The translations under genes and the position numbers were made by a program. Of a DNA stretch of 64,000 nt, positions 22,915 through 35,154 are shown one piece after another. The notes beneath the pieces are model-generated. The model was not told where the DNA came from and did no database searches. It worked only from the letters and a program-made list of their open reading frames with translations. This DNA comes from Micrasema longulum (lineage: Eukaryota; Arthropoda; Insecta; Trichoptera; Brachycentridae), in the NCBI GenBank assembly GCA_022494885.1, contig JAGVSM010001454.1, positions 1 to 64,000 of the forward strand. The letters run 5' to 3'. Position 1 is the stretch's first letter. The number at the start of each line of letters is the position of its first letter.

Positions 22915-24000
22915 CGCGATTATAAACGCAGTCTTCATCGATACATATCGCAACGGTATAAAGTAAAATCTATATTTATGTACGAAAATGTGTACATTAC
23001 GTTAATTATGTTAACTTCATATTAACCTGGGGTCCTGAGCCCCGATCGCAATAGGAAGCCAACAGGTATCTTCAATTGTTTATAAAGTAAAATAGAGTCT
23101 GAACGAAAATGTGTATATTTTTATGAACATGTGAGAAAAAAAAACATTATTTATTTATTCATTCAAAATTACACCTTTTTAAATATAAGTGAACTTATTA
23201 AGGCTTTTTAGGCTGTGTCCCTGTCCAGCCATAATAAATAACAATACAAAATACAAAGTAAAATTAATTAAATTACAATTCAACTTTTCATACAGAATAT
23301 TTCAAATAGAATTTTCGTATGAAAAAAATAAAATTTACATAAATTTATTTTTAAAACATGTTCACTACAGGTTACCAATAAAGACTCATTTTTATGGAGA
23401 AAATTCGATTTTACTTTATAGACAATCAAAGATAACTCAAAAATAAAAATAAAATATTTTTAAAAAATACACTTTTGAAGCACTAAACTTTGTTTTTAAC
23501 CACTTGGTTTAAAACAAAGTTGTTTTGTATTTTTGTGTTCAAAGCATTAATGTTGTAGTCAAACATTTTAATTAATGTTAGAGAATATTTGTTTTTAACC
23601 ACTTACGGTAAGTGGTTATATACAAATATTTATCAACATTAATTAATGTTTTATATTTATTTTATTAAAGTTAACAAAGTTGTATTCAATTGTCTATAAA
23701 GTAAAATCAAATATTTAATATGAAATATTAAGTAGGTATTCATAAAAAACATTTATTTATTTTATTATTTATTTATTTATTTTTGAAACCAACAGTCATA
23801 GTAATAAACAATACATAAAGAATAACATCAAATGACAAGACAAATTATGAGTTTCATATAGGAACAAAAAAAAACAAAACGTACAGTTGTGTTAAATTAC
23901 AGGTTACCTAGGAGAATTGTTTAATATTTCATACCAATACACACATTTTCGTCTCAAAAATTCAGTTTTATTTTATAGATTTAAAGATAACTCAGTTAAC
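22915..24000. repeat. Cluster of related inverted-repeat modules
   Basis: The module (t)ataaagtaaaat with acgaaaatgtgt after it occurs in plus orientation at about 22965, 23095 and 23695, and in minus orientation at about 23410 and 23965. Pairs 23070-23443 and 23685-23998 form inverted repeats around AT-rich interiors. A related pair occurs at 28510-28735. Probably several copies of one foldback or MITE family; the borders are not sharp. Confidence 0.55.
23564..23652. repeat. Near-perfect 89-bp palindrome
   Basis: aacattttaattaatgttag...tatttgtttttaaccacttac is followed without spacer by its reverse complement ending aacattaattaatgtttt; the centre is ttacggtaa at about 23607-23615. Confidence 0.85.
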
Positions 24001-25704
24001 TTTCCATTGAAATAAAAAATCAGCAAACGGAAAAGCTGAAAAAATATGGCTATTCAGACATGCCCAAAATAGTAAAAGCGAATTACAAATCATGTGCCCT
24101 GTAATTAATTTCCAAACTACGTTCGCAAAGAAGCTCTTCATCTCTGTTGAAATAAATATCTTGATATTTTCACGATCGATTGATCACAAGGAAAAAAATG
24201 TAACGAATTAATCGGAAATTTGATAAGAAAAAGAGTAAAGATCATGTAGATTAATCAGGATAACACTTAACAGCCACACTTCGGACTTTGGCGTGATAAG
24301 ATCATTCTTGCTATTGGTGATAAATAATGAATTGATTACAAATTACTCATAGTAATGTCATCTGTTTATCTTGTGCGCCGCTTGTTTATTGGCAAAGTAG
24401 ATTCATCCAAATAAAAAAAATTGCCGCAATAATTTTTACTGTAAATTTTGCATTAAAAATGACAAAAAATTAGGGTTATTTTACAAAGATTGTATGCCAT
24501 GTCTTCAAAACAATGTGATTACAATTGTATATTTCCAACATAAAAAAATATCAGTCTCTGTGAGATCTTGTTGAAGTTATGTAAATGTTTCAACAATACG
24601 TCGCAAAACAGGTGTAGCAAAAATAAATTTCGCGAGTTGAATAACAAAATTACGCAGAATTTATTATAATTTAGCTTTTTATAAAAATTCTACAAATTCC
24701 GTAAAGTCGGAACGATTAATTTGCTAAATAAAACATTACGTATTAGAAATGTGATAGAGGAACTTATTGAAATTTTAAAATTTAAGACATTCGATGAAAT
24801 AGCAAAAAAAAAACAACGTTCAACCGTACTGGTCGATTATTTAAAGCTGGCGCGTTCGCAAAACTTACACAAACGCATTGTGTAATATCTGTAAATAAGC
24901 GGTTTGACCAGTTTTTTTCTCTTTCTTGAGAGAAAACTCTTTTTGAGCGAGATCTACAAGATACTTTGGTATTCTTTGAAATCGATTGATTAAAATATCG
25001 AGAAGAACACAGTAATTATGATGCTACAGTGATATTCTCATAGTTTAATAGTCAAATGAGCAAATACCACAAAAAAATACCGGGCATTATACATAATGTC
25101 AATATACATTAATTTACGAGCATAAATAAAATATCCGATTTAGACTTACCACGGTATACTTTTGGGGGTGCGACATAACAAATTCTAGCCCCTATCAGAC
25201 GCCTAAAGCAAGGGGTGAAATTTAGTTAATAAATAATACATTTAAAAAAATAAAAAAACGCTGTAGCGAGTTTTAAATACCGTGATGTAATCCGCACATT
25301 AGTTCATAGGGCACTTATTGATGAAAAGTAACAGGTAACGATTGCAGCATATCATGCCATTTTATTTATTTATACATCCGAACGGATTAACATAAAACAT
25401 ATGATATTTTATCACTTTAATGTCTCCGAGCTAGATCTCACGCTTCGGAGACACAGTTTAAAGATTGTATTTAAAAGGCGCATTAGGATTTTACTAAAAT
25501 ATTGTCAATATAACCAGGTTATAAGTTGTAAATTATTGTTTCAAGCTTACTCTAGCGGTTGATAATATAAATTCGGAAGAATAAGTCTATCTAACATCAA
25601 TACATAGAATATTGCTATAAAAAAACCATTGACCGATATCACATATGAAAAATGCCTAGATAATGTGAAATAACGCATAATTTTAGTAGAAATACAATTT
25701 CAAC
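24001..25704. other. 1.7 kb intergenic stretch, nothing recognised
   Basis: AT-rich, no coding signal. Confidence 0.5.
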
Positions 25705-25800
25705 GTTGAATGTTACACAATGTTTAAAGTAATCACTTAAACCAGCTTATGAGCCCTATAGATGCCTAAATGTCTACATACTACAATAATTTCTTTGTCT
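25705..25800 (+). repeat. Repeat family M2 copy
   Basis: gtaatcacttaaaccagct and tgagccctatagatgcctaa match 8005-8065. Confidence 0.65.
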
Positions 25801-26287
25801 TGGTTAAGATATCGATTTGATGCAAACATGTTTAAAATGTGTGTTTACTATATGTTATTATTTGCCGATGCATATTAAGTGTTTTTTTTTTTTTCCGTAC
25901 ATATATTATTTACGTAGAAATATAATTACAAAAATACACTTTAGAAAAATACACCTTAAAATTAAGCTATAACATAAATAGGAAAAAATGCCCACACAGA
26001 CTTCAGCGTCTGAGCGTGGGCCATTCCTTTTTTATTTATTAAAAAGGTTATAGTATATAAATATGGTATGACATGACCATGAAAAGAAAAGAAAAGAAAA
26101 ACCAAATTTAATATGAAACCAGTTCTTGATTAACATATAAAATTTGATATTAATTTTACTCTAAGAGTAATAAACCTCTACCGCTTATAGAGCCGCCCAT
26201 ACGTAAAAAAAATCATTCCAGGATTATTAATCACGAAGTTAGCAACAGTTTGCAGCAAAACAATGGGCCGTAGGTACTCAGGTTGAG
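25801..26287. other. Intergenic, nothing recognised
   Basis: Contains atgcccacacagacttcagc at about 25988, of unknown nature. Confidence 0.4.
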
Positions 26288-26608
26288 AATGAGGAAGTTC
26301 AGTGCAAGGGGAAATTGGATCTAAAAAATGTTTTTTACGCGCGGTAAAAGTTAGACCATTTAATTGCGTAGCGAATTTTTTTGAAAACGCATGAAAAAAC
26401 TAATAAAACTGATATTGATAAAAAATATTGCTTTAAATGACGTCACTAGTTCTCCGAAATAAACAAATGACGGGGTGTTGTGATACGCCATAGGCGGAGT
26501 AATTCATAAAAAAAAAACATAGAGCTGATAATACGATACATATATATTTTTTAATTGGCTTAGTTTGATAGTCTATTAACTATTTTTTTTTAAAAGTACT
26601 TCCTCATT
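26288..26608 (-). mobile_element. MITE family M1 copy, both ends present
   Basis: Ends are aatgaggaagttcag and acttcctcatt in inverted orientation. On the minus strand it is collinear with 44193-44591, including ctccgcctatggcg and gtcatttgtttatttcgg near the atgacgtcact block. Confidence 0.85.
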
Positions 26609-27217
26609 GCAGGCACAGCAACGAAACCGTCCGTTACACGTTTGTTAAACTGAACCAAAACTTTTCAACGACTTTGTTCTATATTCCACGCAATAGGGCG
26701 AAATGGCATCTCTATAAGTGGGTCGCACATTACTCTGAGATTTCACTAGTGATTAGATGCACCTTGACACAAATAGGACGAAAAGTGTGCATTCAACAAA
26801 TTGATTCGACAGGGGTAAAATGTGATACGGCTTATCAACATCAAAAGCTTATCGACGGGTCCAGATAAGTACTCACCGAACCAGTATTTTCCAGTGACTG
26901 TTAATTAGTGGGTTATTTTGCAGCTTTGTACATACAAAATATTTTTTGTTTGAACAAAATGACAAAATTTAAAGACAATATTAATATGTGATATTAAAAC
27001 ATTTATACAAATTTCGAAACAGCCTCACGAACTAAGCAAACGTGACACGGGTGAGATAATAATTGGAAAGTATTTAATTATTCATTAAACATTTACCTAG
27101 TAAAGAATTATGTAAAAGGTGTTAGGTTTTTTTTTCAGTAAATTAACATAAATTTTTGGTCCAGATTCATTACATATACAATGTAATTTTATTACATACG
27201 TAGGGTCGCCAACCGAC
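26609..27217. other. Intergenic, nothing recognised
   Basis: The frame at 26674-26868 (+) has no motif or homologue I recognise. Confidence 0.5.
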
Positions 27218-27333
27218 CAGGGGTGATATTCCAAACGCTCTCGCGGCCGTAGAAAACGCCTTTATCTCGCATATTTTGTATGTAAAATAAAAGTGTTTTC
27301 TACGGCCGCGAGAGCGGTTCAGAATAGCACCGC
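27218..27333. mobile_element. Hairpin MITE, about 116 bp
   Basis: cgctctcgcggccgtagaaa at 27236-27255 is exactly mirrored by ttttctacggccgcgagagc at 27296-27315. Imperfect outer arms (ggtgatattcc / gaatagcacc) extend it. GC content of the arms is far above the surroundings. Confidence 0.88.
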
Positions 27334-27694
27334 AGGATTGGACTGAGTTGTGCAGGAAATGAAGATTCTGTCCTGAATCCAGGTTGAATGTCAAAATGTC
27401 CCGGAATTTCAGAGAAAGCTATCGACCAATATCATATTCCAAAACAGTTATTTCTATTGATCTAAACAATGTAATTTTCGATTGATTCTTATCATATTTT
27501 AGATGTATTATTATTACTACATGTATTATTACATGTCAATAAACAGTTTTTACAAAATTATCTATCATATTTGTACGAATAAAGCTAATTATGTGCATCT
27601 AGGTAAGATAAACTAAGTAAAAAAAACAAATAAAAAGTCTTAATGTTCCACGGTAAAATTACCTTCATTACGTCATACCGGTGCGAACCTGACT
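27334..27694. other. Intergenic, nothing recognised
   Basis: AT-rich. Confidence 0.5.
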
Positions 27695-27800
27695 TGTGAG
27701 GATGCGCAGGAGCTAGCATCCGACCGAGATGCCTGGAGGATCTTTGTAAACACCATATCATCAACTAGGTACCGGACATGGAATGATGATGATGACTTTT
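27695..27800 (+). mobile_element. LINE 3' terminal fragment
   Basis: Reads DAQELASDRDAWRIFVNTI ahead of an (ATG)n tail (aatgatgatgatgac), typical of the last coding codons and 3' end of an RTE-like LINE. Confidence 0.6.
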
Positions 27801-28320
27801 GGTAGGTCAACTATCAAATAATTAGTAAAAAGTTAGTACTAATAGCGCTTTTCCGCTATTTTGATAAAATGTATTTGATGTTCAAACGTGTATCTTGGAA
27901 AATATTGATCCTACGAAAAAAAAAAATATAAAGATTTTTGAGTAAATTTTATTTTCTCAGACTTTCGTATATTTTTTTCTATAAAACCTCCAGGGACGTA
28001 ATTATAAACAAAAACTGATTTTAAGCACCATTTTTCCAAAATCGGGGCATGAGCCGTGGTCGTTCAAGTTCACAAACTTAAGGTTTTACCAAGGATCCTA
28101 TGTTCACCGATCCTGTTAAGTTTCAAAACATAATAACCCTTTTTATAAGAAAAAGTGAAAAAAGTACATACCGAATGACCTTGAACGTCCCATACTTCTA
28201 ATAAATCTCGACAACCACCTATGATCTAAACCTGGTTTTTGCAGTCATGTCAAGTGTCCTAAAACAAAGCTACTCGTATTTGTAATATCTTTGAAAAATA
28301 AAAAGTCGTACGTCAAACTC
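27801..28320. other. Intergenic, nothing recognised
   Basis: No clear features. Confidence 0.5.
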
Positions 28321-28324
28321 GTTT

Positions 28325-28445
28325 CTTACCGAAAATTACCGTAAAATACCGAAAATTACCGTAAAATACCGTAAATTACGGTATTTTACCGCGACTTTTG
28401 GTAAAATTACGTAATTTTACATCCATAGGGGGAACCCGGTAAAAT
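28325..28445. repeat. accgtaaaat-type tandem repeat with embedded palindrome
   Basis: The unit accgaaaattaccgtaaaat occurs twice in tandem, then ccgtaaaataccgtaa meets its reverse complement ttacggtattttac. A GC-rich gcgccgcgccggg follows at about 28450. Confidence 0.75.
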
Positions 28446-28509
28446 TACCGCGCCGCGCCGGGTGGATTGGCGTGGCGTGTGTGGCGGTAGGAGACAAAAC
28501 ATCGGCCCT

Positions 28510-28735
28510 GGGCCGCGATTATGAACGGCTATCTTCATCGGTATTTACTGAGACGGTGTAAACTAATATCGATATTTATGAAAATTCTAAATATCTTCAT
28601 CGGTAACCGGTAATTGAACATGTTTAGAAAAAAAATTGTAAACATTTTCTATTTTTTTAACAGAAAACTTAATTTTACTTTGTAGATAAAATTGAAGATA
28701 AATTTTATCTTCCCATCATATTCGAGGTCCAGTTG
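28510..28735. repeat. Inverted-repeat element related to 22915-24000
   Basis: gccgcgattatgaacggcta and tatcttcatcggt at the left match 22914-22945; the right end acaaagtaaaattaagttt (minus) carries the shared aaagtaaaat core. Confidence 0.5.
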
Positions 28736-28864
28736 GCTAGTGATTACAGACTATAAAAGAAGAAGATTACGTACCGTTTACCTGTATAACGCTTTTATTA
28801 GGAAGGTAGAAACTTTTTTGGCTTCATACTAGACATTATTGATTAAATAATGTTTAGTATGTAC

Positions 28865-29190
28865 TTCTTTCAAATTTCATAGCCTTGATTTCATTAACAC
28901 ACAGAAGAGATATATTCGAGCAGATCCTGCTTTACAAAATTGTAAATAATAAATTTGATTCCCCAGAACTATTTAATGTACTTGCTTACCGTGTCCTCTA
29001 GAGACCAACTAGACTGTCTGATATTTTCTATATTCCTAACATTAAAACTAATCATCGGAAACATTATAGGTACCATCCCTCGTATATGTGAAACATTTAA
29101 CAAGAATTTTGATAGTCTTGATATATTTAACACTCCATATATTATAGTCCTTAAAATGCAACATGATTAGAATGACAGTTGTCAGAAAAA
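28865..29190 (+). mobile_element. Jockey/I-like LINE C-terminal fragment
   Basis: Decodes across frames to ILLYKIVNNKFDSPELFNVL, AYRVP, RPTRLSDIFYIPNIKTNH and FNKNFDSLDIFN, the usual order at the C-terminus of these polyproteins, with at least three frame breaks. Confidence 0.78.
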
Positions 29191-29861
29191 GTGACGACAT
29201 AACTTTGTAGTAACGTCTAAGGAGTGATTTATGACACGAAAAATCATTCGTATCTGGCATATTAATTAATTTTTTAATACAATGCTTGACACATAAATAT
29301 ATAAAATCTGCTTTAAAACTAAAATAAAACTAAAATAAACCTAATTATTAACGACGTTCTTACAAGGTTACGTCATTTTGCAAAAATGTTAAGAGATGGG
29401 ACAAATTAATTAATGTAAATAGATCGAATAAAAAAATCTTTTATTTGTTGTTGTTCATGAAAAAAAGTATTTAATGTCTTATTTTTTAGTAAATAATTGT
29501 CTTAAACACACTATAATAGACATGTTTTTACGTTTTTATAACAATTTTCGGAAAAAAAGTTTTATGTTTGCATGAAAAAACTGATAAAATCGATTTGATC
29601 GGTATATGATCAGTGATCAGTAATTTCCCATCACTAGTTACATTAGTTTGGCAGCTGTCATTTTAAGGACTATAGGCAACGCCTGAAAACAATTTTCCAT
29701 TTTTTATACTTTCCCTTATACCAGTTAGTTAATTCAACAATATTTTTAGTATGTCCAGATCCAGCCTTTCTGCAAACATTTGGACACACTGAAAACATTG
29801 TTTTATTACTTAGGTCTTTAATATTACAATTTTGTAACGTGAAACCCCCTTAGAATAACAT
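29191..29861. other. Intergenic, nothing recognised
   Basis: AT-rich. Confidence 0.5.
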
Positions 29862-29922
29862 GAGAAAAATCTTATGTCTTCGGGAATCGAACCCGGACTC
29901 CCGTGAGTGAGACAAGCGCCGA
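29862..29922 (-). mobile_element. SINE family B head fragment
   Basis: cgggaatcgaacccggactc is the reverse complement of a box B with arms; flanks match the 56250-56310 head. Confidence 0.6.
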
Positions 29923-29999
29923 ATAAAATTAAATTAATAATTCCAACAATTAATATTGGTCTATGCAACGCCCCCTACACCAAAAGACAAAAAACCATG

Positions 30000-30062
30000 T
30001 TTCTTTTCTTCTTCTTCTTCTCGTGCCGCTCCTATCGGAGGTTGGCGACTATCACTTGAAAC
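30000..30062 (-). mobile_element. RTE-like LINE 3' end with (AAG)n tail
   Basis: On the minus strand a short tagtcgccaacctccgatag block precedes (aag) repeats, the same layout as at 15130-15190. Confidence 0.55.
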
Positions 30063-30069
30063 TCCTCCC

Positions 30070-30647
30070 GATCCAGTAGCTCAATCACAAATAACTATCG
30101 ACGTGCTAATAAGCGACGTGATAACAATTTCTCACCATGGTTTTTTTATCGTATTCGCAACACAATGGAACATCCGTGAACACCTAATGTTAAATGTCAA
30201 AATATTTATATTTCGCCACGTATAATCCTGCTGCGCAATCACATATTTGAATTTCACCGGTGTAAATATGGAAAATATTCCAAAACTGCTATTTTCCTTT
30301 ATTTATTAATTATTTATCATGCTATTTATTGCATTTAGCCGGCGGTTGGCTAGCCAAATGTCAAGAAAAGCAGTCGCCATAGTAATTGTAATTTCATTTT
30401 TCTGTATCAGATACTCCTTACTATTTTGCAAATTCAATATATTGTATTATTTTTTATAGTAAACGCCGATTTTTATTTACGAGGAAAACAAAAAACACAC
30501 CGACACGAGCGTTGACTTAGAGATTACACACGCGATGACTTATGACTGCGATAAGTTAAGCGAGTTCATTATTGTTCATTGAGATCGCTCAGATGCTTAG
30601 CATGTTTTTAAGCACGTCGATAGTTATTTGTGATTGAGCTACTGGGT
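30070..30647. mobile_element. DNA element with about 37-bp terminal inverted repeats
   Basis: Left ccagtagctcaatcacaaat plus aactatcgacgtgct (30070-30106) is mirrored at 30611-30647 with one mismatch. The 500-bp interior has no transposase frame. Flanking bases show no clear target-site duplication, so the family cannot be assigned. Confidence 0.82.
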
Positions 30648-30659
30648 CATTTCTTTTTA

Positions 30660-31001
30660 CTTAAATTCATATCAAAACTGAGATAAGTGTATCTGTTTTT
30701 CCAACTCTGAACTATTTATTTACAGGAAAATTATAAAATTCACGATCGATTGATTAAAAAAGCCTTTCAAATCTAAATTAAGGATATTTTACTATTTCAT
30801 ATTATACATTTAAAGCATTGACATATTAATACATAGACGTGACCTATAGAGTAATAAAAGTAGTAACACGAAAACGTACCCAAAGTTACTAAGTTTGTTT
30901 ATTTGTAGCTGGACCGCATTCAACGGTCATGTTATATGCTACAAAAAATTAAGGATACTCATTTTTGGTATGCAAAAAAGTTTGTATTTTGACGATAACA
31001 A
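30660..31001. other. Intergenic, nothing recognised
   Basis: AT-rich. Confidence 0.5.
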
Positions 31002-31140
31002 TGAACATTCGTTTTTGGTGGATCGCAATCAGATTCTTTCTCTAAATTCCTTATAATGTCGACCCATTTATTTCTTATCACTGGATTTTGGGGAATGAAA
31101 AATAATACTAATTCGAATTGATTATATTTTTAAAACGTAT
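31002..31140 (+). mobile_element. Partial copy of the same Helitron family
   Basis: Aligns with about 2215-2360 of copy 1 (tggatcgcaatcagattctt, then aaattccttataat and a cccatttatttctt block). Both ends are missing. It abuts a LINE fragment. Confidence 0.6.
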
Positions 31141-31398
31141 TCCAATAACTGACGTAATATTTTTATATAAAATGATTAATTCTAAATTCGATTGTTGCGA
31201 ACTCCTGGATTTAATAAATATTAATATACCAACACGTAGAACTAGACGAAATACTCTATACTATTTTCACCCTTCTCAAACCAACTATCTTTGTCACTCA
31301 CCTATGCCGCGTATACACAGACTAGGAAATGAATGTAGGTACCCCTCATTCCGACATTTTTGACTCGAGTCTCTGTGAATTCAAATCATCTCTTTTTA
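31141..31398 (+). mobile_element. Jockey-like LINE C-terminal fragment
   Basis: The frame reads IPITDVIFLYKMINSKFDCC, ELLDLININIPTRRTRRNTL and a serine/proline-rich end, the usual fold-over of LINE C-termini. It is fused between a Helitron fragment and a SINE-C. Confidence 0.65.
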
Positions 31399-31575
31399 TT
31401 GAATCGGGTTGTGGTCCTGTGGCTAGTGTCTCGGACTCACGGACCAAAGATCCGTGGTTCGAATCCTAATCTACCCCAACTTGATTCCCATTTTCTAATA
31501 GTGAGTTATTTACAACTCGTTGAAAATGGCCCTCAGAATTAAATATTTGGGTAAATCATAAGAACGCAAATATTT
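31399..31575 (+). mobile_element. SINE family C copy
   Basis: gaatcgggttgtggtcctgt head, box B ggttcgaatcc, then cttgattcccattttctaat and gtgagttatttacaactcgt. Confidence 0.87.
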
Positions 31576-31729
31576 CTTTTTTTAAAAAAATAAAAAAATT
31601 TTGACGTTCTATAGTAACGATTAACGATTAATTTGCAAAAGCTACTTATGCTAATGATCTGCAGTTAACTCGTTTTATGTTCATAATATACCGACTTTTT
31701 TTATCTTTTGTATGCTGACATACATACAT

Positions 31730-31910
31730 ACATGTAGGTATATATATATATATATATAATATTTTTCTTGTTCTTCTTTATATACTTAGCCATGTTTTAA
31801 TGTGTTTTTTAATTTTTGTATTTCTAACTGAACTCATTATATTCTTATAGTTTATATTGTAAAAGGCACTTGTGCCGTATAGTAAATAAAATAAATAATA
31901 TAATGGACCA
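31730..31910 (+). repeat. (TA)n tract followed by a LINE-type 3' tail
   Basis: (ta)n at 31738-31758; gtaaaaggcacttgtgccgt then aaataaaataaata at 31858-31900 resembles the 16600 tail. Confidence 0.5.
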
Positions 31911-33404
31911 ATTAATTTTATGTGATTTATACCTACAGTATTAAGGTCGATATTTTAAGAGACGAAAATATTACAATTTTATATGGGTTCATTTGATTCA
32001 CACGTCATTGGGGTTTATAATACGAATTCCCCCAGAACCACGTCATAACGGTATTGTTAGTTACAAGTCTCGCCCCCTTAGTCATCAATTTAAAAAATGT
32101 AAATATAAGCATTATTTATAAAGCACGCTCTGCATTTTCAAATTATAGTAAAAACAGATTGATGTTTATTTAAGAGATAAAAAGGAACATACAGTTTCAA
32201 TAATGTTCATGAAGAGAAATCAAATAAATTAATAATTAAGATAAATATGTCACGTGTGACAGTTATATTCTAGGAGAATAAATAATCCCGTATTTAATCA
32301 GATATATTTTATATTACAATACTTAAATAACGAAGTAGCAAATACTTCTGTAGAAATATAAAAATCCCTATTTTAAACACTAATAAAAATGCTATTAAAT
32401 TCTAGGTTAACCGTATTGTAATCAATAAACTGTTTTATTGTTTGAACGATTAATATAAAACCAGGCATAATTATAAAATGACAGTTATTCAAATAGTTTT
32501 AAACAGGGAAGAGCTGAGTATAACTTGTCAATAAATAAGCCGGAATATAAGAAAACATGTTGAGGTTATAAACGGAAAAGGATAAATAACAGAAAATATC
32601 AAGACAACATTATTCCCAATTTACCTGACGTATGAAGATGATAATTTGCCGTAATCACGTTTATTAAACACAAATGATGACGTATTGTTTCAACACTGTA
32701 AATCGGTTTCCACAATATCAAAAAATAAACAATACAAAACTTATTCGTTGCTCAAGACGATTCTTCCACGGCGATATATTTTTAGATACCTCGACGGCAA
32801 CCAATCACAACGCTTGAAATAGTGGCGTGATGTCGACGTCACAAAATACATAAGTGCGTTGCTATACTATTCTATGATCAATACCTTCAAAAATATGCTC
32901 GTCGCGCGCATACTTTAGTTTTCGGTTTTAAACCCTAAATTACTGAGATTTTTTTTAAACTAGGCATTAACGTTCAACAAGCATCGGTTGTTAAAAATTA
33001 TTTAAATCTAAATTTTTATTTTAACAATGAACTACCTTGACAACTTTACTGGCTGATAATTATTGGCAGCGCCATCTAGCTTTTTATGCTGAAACTGGGT
33101 AACAAAAACTCCTTTATCTGCAGCTTTTGGATGGTATTTTTTTTAAATTAGAAATACCAACTTCTTATTGATTTTACAACTACGAATAATAAAAGCAAAC
33201 TGAAATTTCATTTATTTGAAATTTATAAGGTAATAATTTAAAACAAAAAAGGTCTTCTTGGCTCCAATAAGTTTATTATGGACTATTTTGTATTTTAAAA
33301 ATATTATTCCTTTTTTTATTATATTGTATATTTATCCATCCGAACCTCAAGAGTAATAATTCTCTAGAGAAGCCCTTAAGCTCTATTGCAACACAAAAAT
33401 TAAA
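31911..33404. other. 1.5 kb intergenic stretch, nothing recognised
   Basis: AT-rich, no coding signal. Confidence 0.5.
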
Positions 33405-33500
33405 AATGTGATTTTTCTCAAGCCTGGTTGTTCTGTAATGTAATTCACCACTGTAATTGGGCCCCCTGGCCTGTTGTGGTGCAAAAAAAAAGAAAAAAAA
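33405..33500 (+). mobile_element. SINE family B, 3' half
   Basis: gtgatttttctcaagcctgg, ttgttctgtaatg, ccactgtaattgggccccct and ggcctgttgtggtgcaaaaa. Confidence 0.8.
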
Positions 33501-34192
33501 AATGAAAATGCATAGAACAAAAGAGTTACAATTTTTTTATTTGGTTTTAGGACAGTTTCGGTTAGAGCTTGCAATTCTCAACGTACCTACCGCATGTTAT
33601 ATTGCTGTAATGTGTAGCTAGCTTTAAGGTCAATAATCATAGAATGTTTTTTTTCCTGAACTGAACGGAACTGTTTTGTGAGGTGTTTTAAATATTTTTT
33701 ATTTGTGAGACAGGATAGTTTGTTATTTATAGTGTTAAGTGTTACATATGGGAAATATTTTTGCATGTTTTTACGGATTTTCGAAAAGCATAAAAATTTT
33801 TGTAAAATAATAATATACATTTTAAAACATGAAAACTTTCTAAAAAATTTAAACTAAAGTACAAAACAAAAATGAATAAAAATAATCAACTCGTAAGTAA
33901 AGAAAAAAAATAAAAACATAATTTAATGATTTTTTGCATAAATGAGATAAAATAAAATAAAAAAAGCAGGAAGTTGTAACGATTTGATTTCGTCGCATTA
34001 AAACCAACACTTTAAAAAACCATCTCTTTATTGTCCTTAATTATTGCTTTCTTTTTTTAAATACAAAGCACATTGTATCACATTCTTTTTACTTTTATAA
34101 GATTACTTTAAGTTTATAATTCTTCAATAATATTCATTTTTCTTAAATACAAGTAAGTAGGTAAATCAATAACTTTTTTAGTAATAAAATAT
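33501..34192. other. Intergenic, nothing recognised
   Basis: AT-rich; the frame at 33587-33820 (-) is unsupported. Confidence 0.5.
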
Positions 34193-34341
34193 CACACCAT
34201 CACCATCATTATATCCCTATCCGCACCATGTGGTGTATGGGGCATTTCATTGGTGCTCCAATTGCAGCGTATCTCGATCATTTTTGTTACATGTAAGGTA
34301 AGGTGATCAGTCTTACGCGTCATGTGCCAGTACTTATCACA
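34193..34341 (-). mobile_element. SINE family A, 3' half
   Basis: The reverse complement gives ctggcacatgacgcgtaaga, cttaccttacatgtaac, gatcgagatacgctgcaatt and ggtgcggatagggatataatg. No head. Confidence 0.78.
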
Positions 34342-35154
34342 CCATCTAGAGTCTAAATAAGTATACTTTTTATAAGGATTATCAGAACTTTTGCTTTCAA
34401 GGATATGTGAATTTTTGAAGCAAAGTAATGTAGAATGATTGGGCAAAAATATAACAATAAGTCAATATTATCCAAAACAAGGTCATCAAATTTAAAAGAC
34501 CACATCCAACATATTAACCTGAGAATTCAGAAAATCCTATAACATTTAAGAAGATTTGTTTGATTTAAAAACAAATTATACATAATATTTACATCACATT
34601 TTTTAAATAAGATATTTTTCACATGGTCATTGAAGAAAATTTAATGTAAATATGGAAAATTGAAGGTAAAAATCATAATAAGATTAAATTTTAAATAAAG
34701 GATAAACCATTATTGATAGACATGTTTTTATGTTGGATACAAACATTTTTTTTGTTGGATATTTTTTAATTGGATGATTGATTATTTTCTACCTAATTCA
34801 GATATAATGTAATTTTAAATGATTGTACAATGTACTCGCACCTCTGTTTAAGGCGCCTTATGATACTTTGGCACTGAATTCTCAATAAATTTTATTCGTA
34901 TTATTTCCTTCAAAATAATTATTAAAAATTTTGAGGAGTTTCAAATAATATATTGTTTTTATAGCTCGTATTCCTTTCCGAAGTCTTCCCTGCGATTTTT
35001 TTACATTCATCTTCATTTAGCACCAAACGTATATAATATTGTAATATGTATTTTTTTTATATCAACAAATTTAATATTTTTTTATCAACATTAAATTAAT
35101 AGCCCCAAAATTATCACATTTTTCCTTTGTAAAATAACAGATGTTTTATAAATA
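34342..35154. other. 3' flank and probable 3' UTR of the KIAA0513-like gene
   Basis: AT-rich, with several AATAAA-like motifs on the minus strand. No other gene seen. Confidence 0.5.
34891..34896 (-). terminator. Candidate poly(A) signal of the KIAA0513-like gene
   Basis: AATAAA on the minus strand (tttatt on plus), about 260 nt beyond the stop codon at 35155. Other AT-rich near-matches lie between, so the choice is tentative. Confidence 0.35.
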
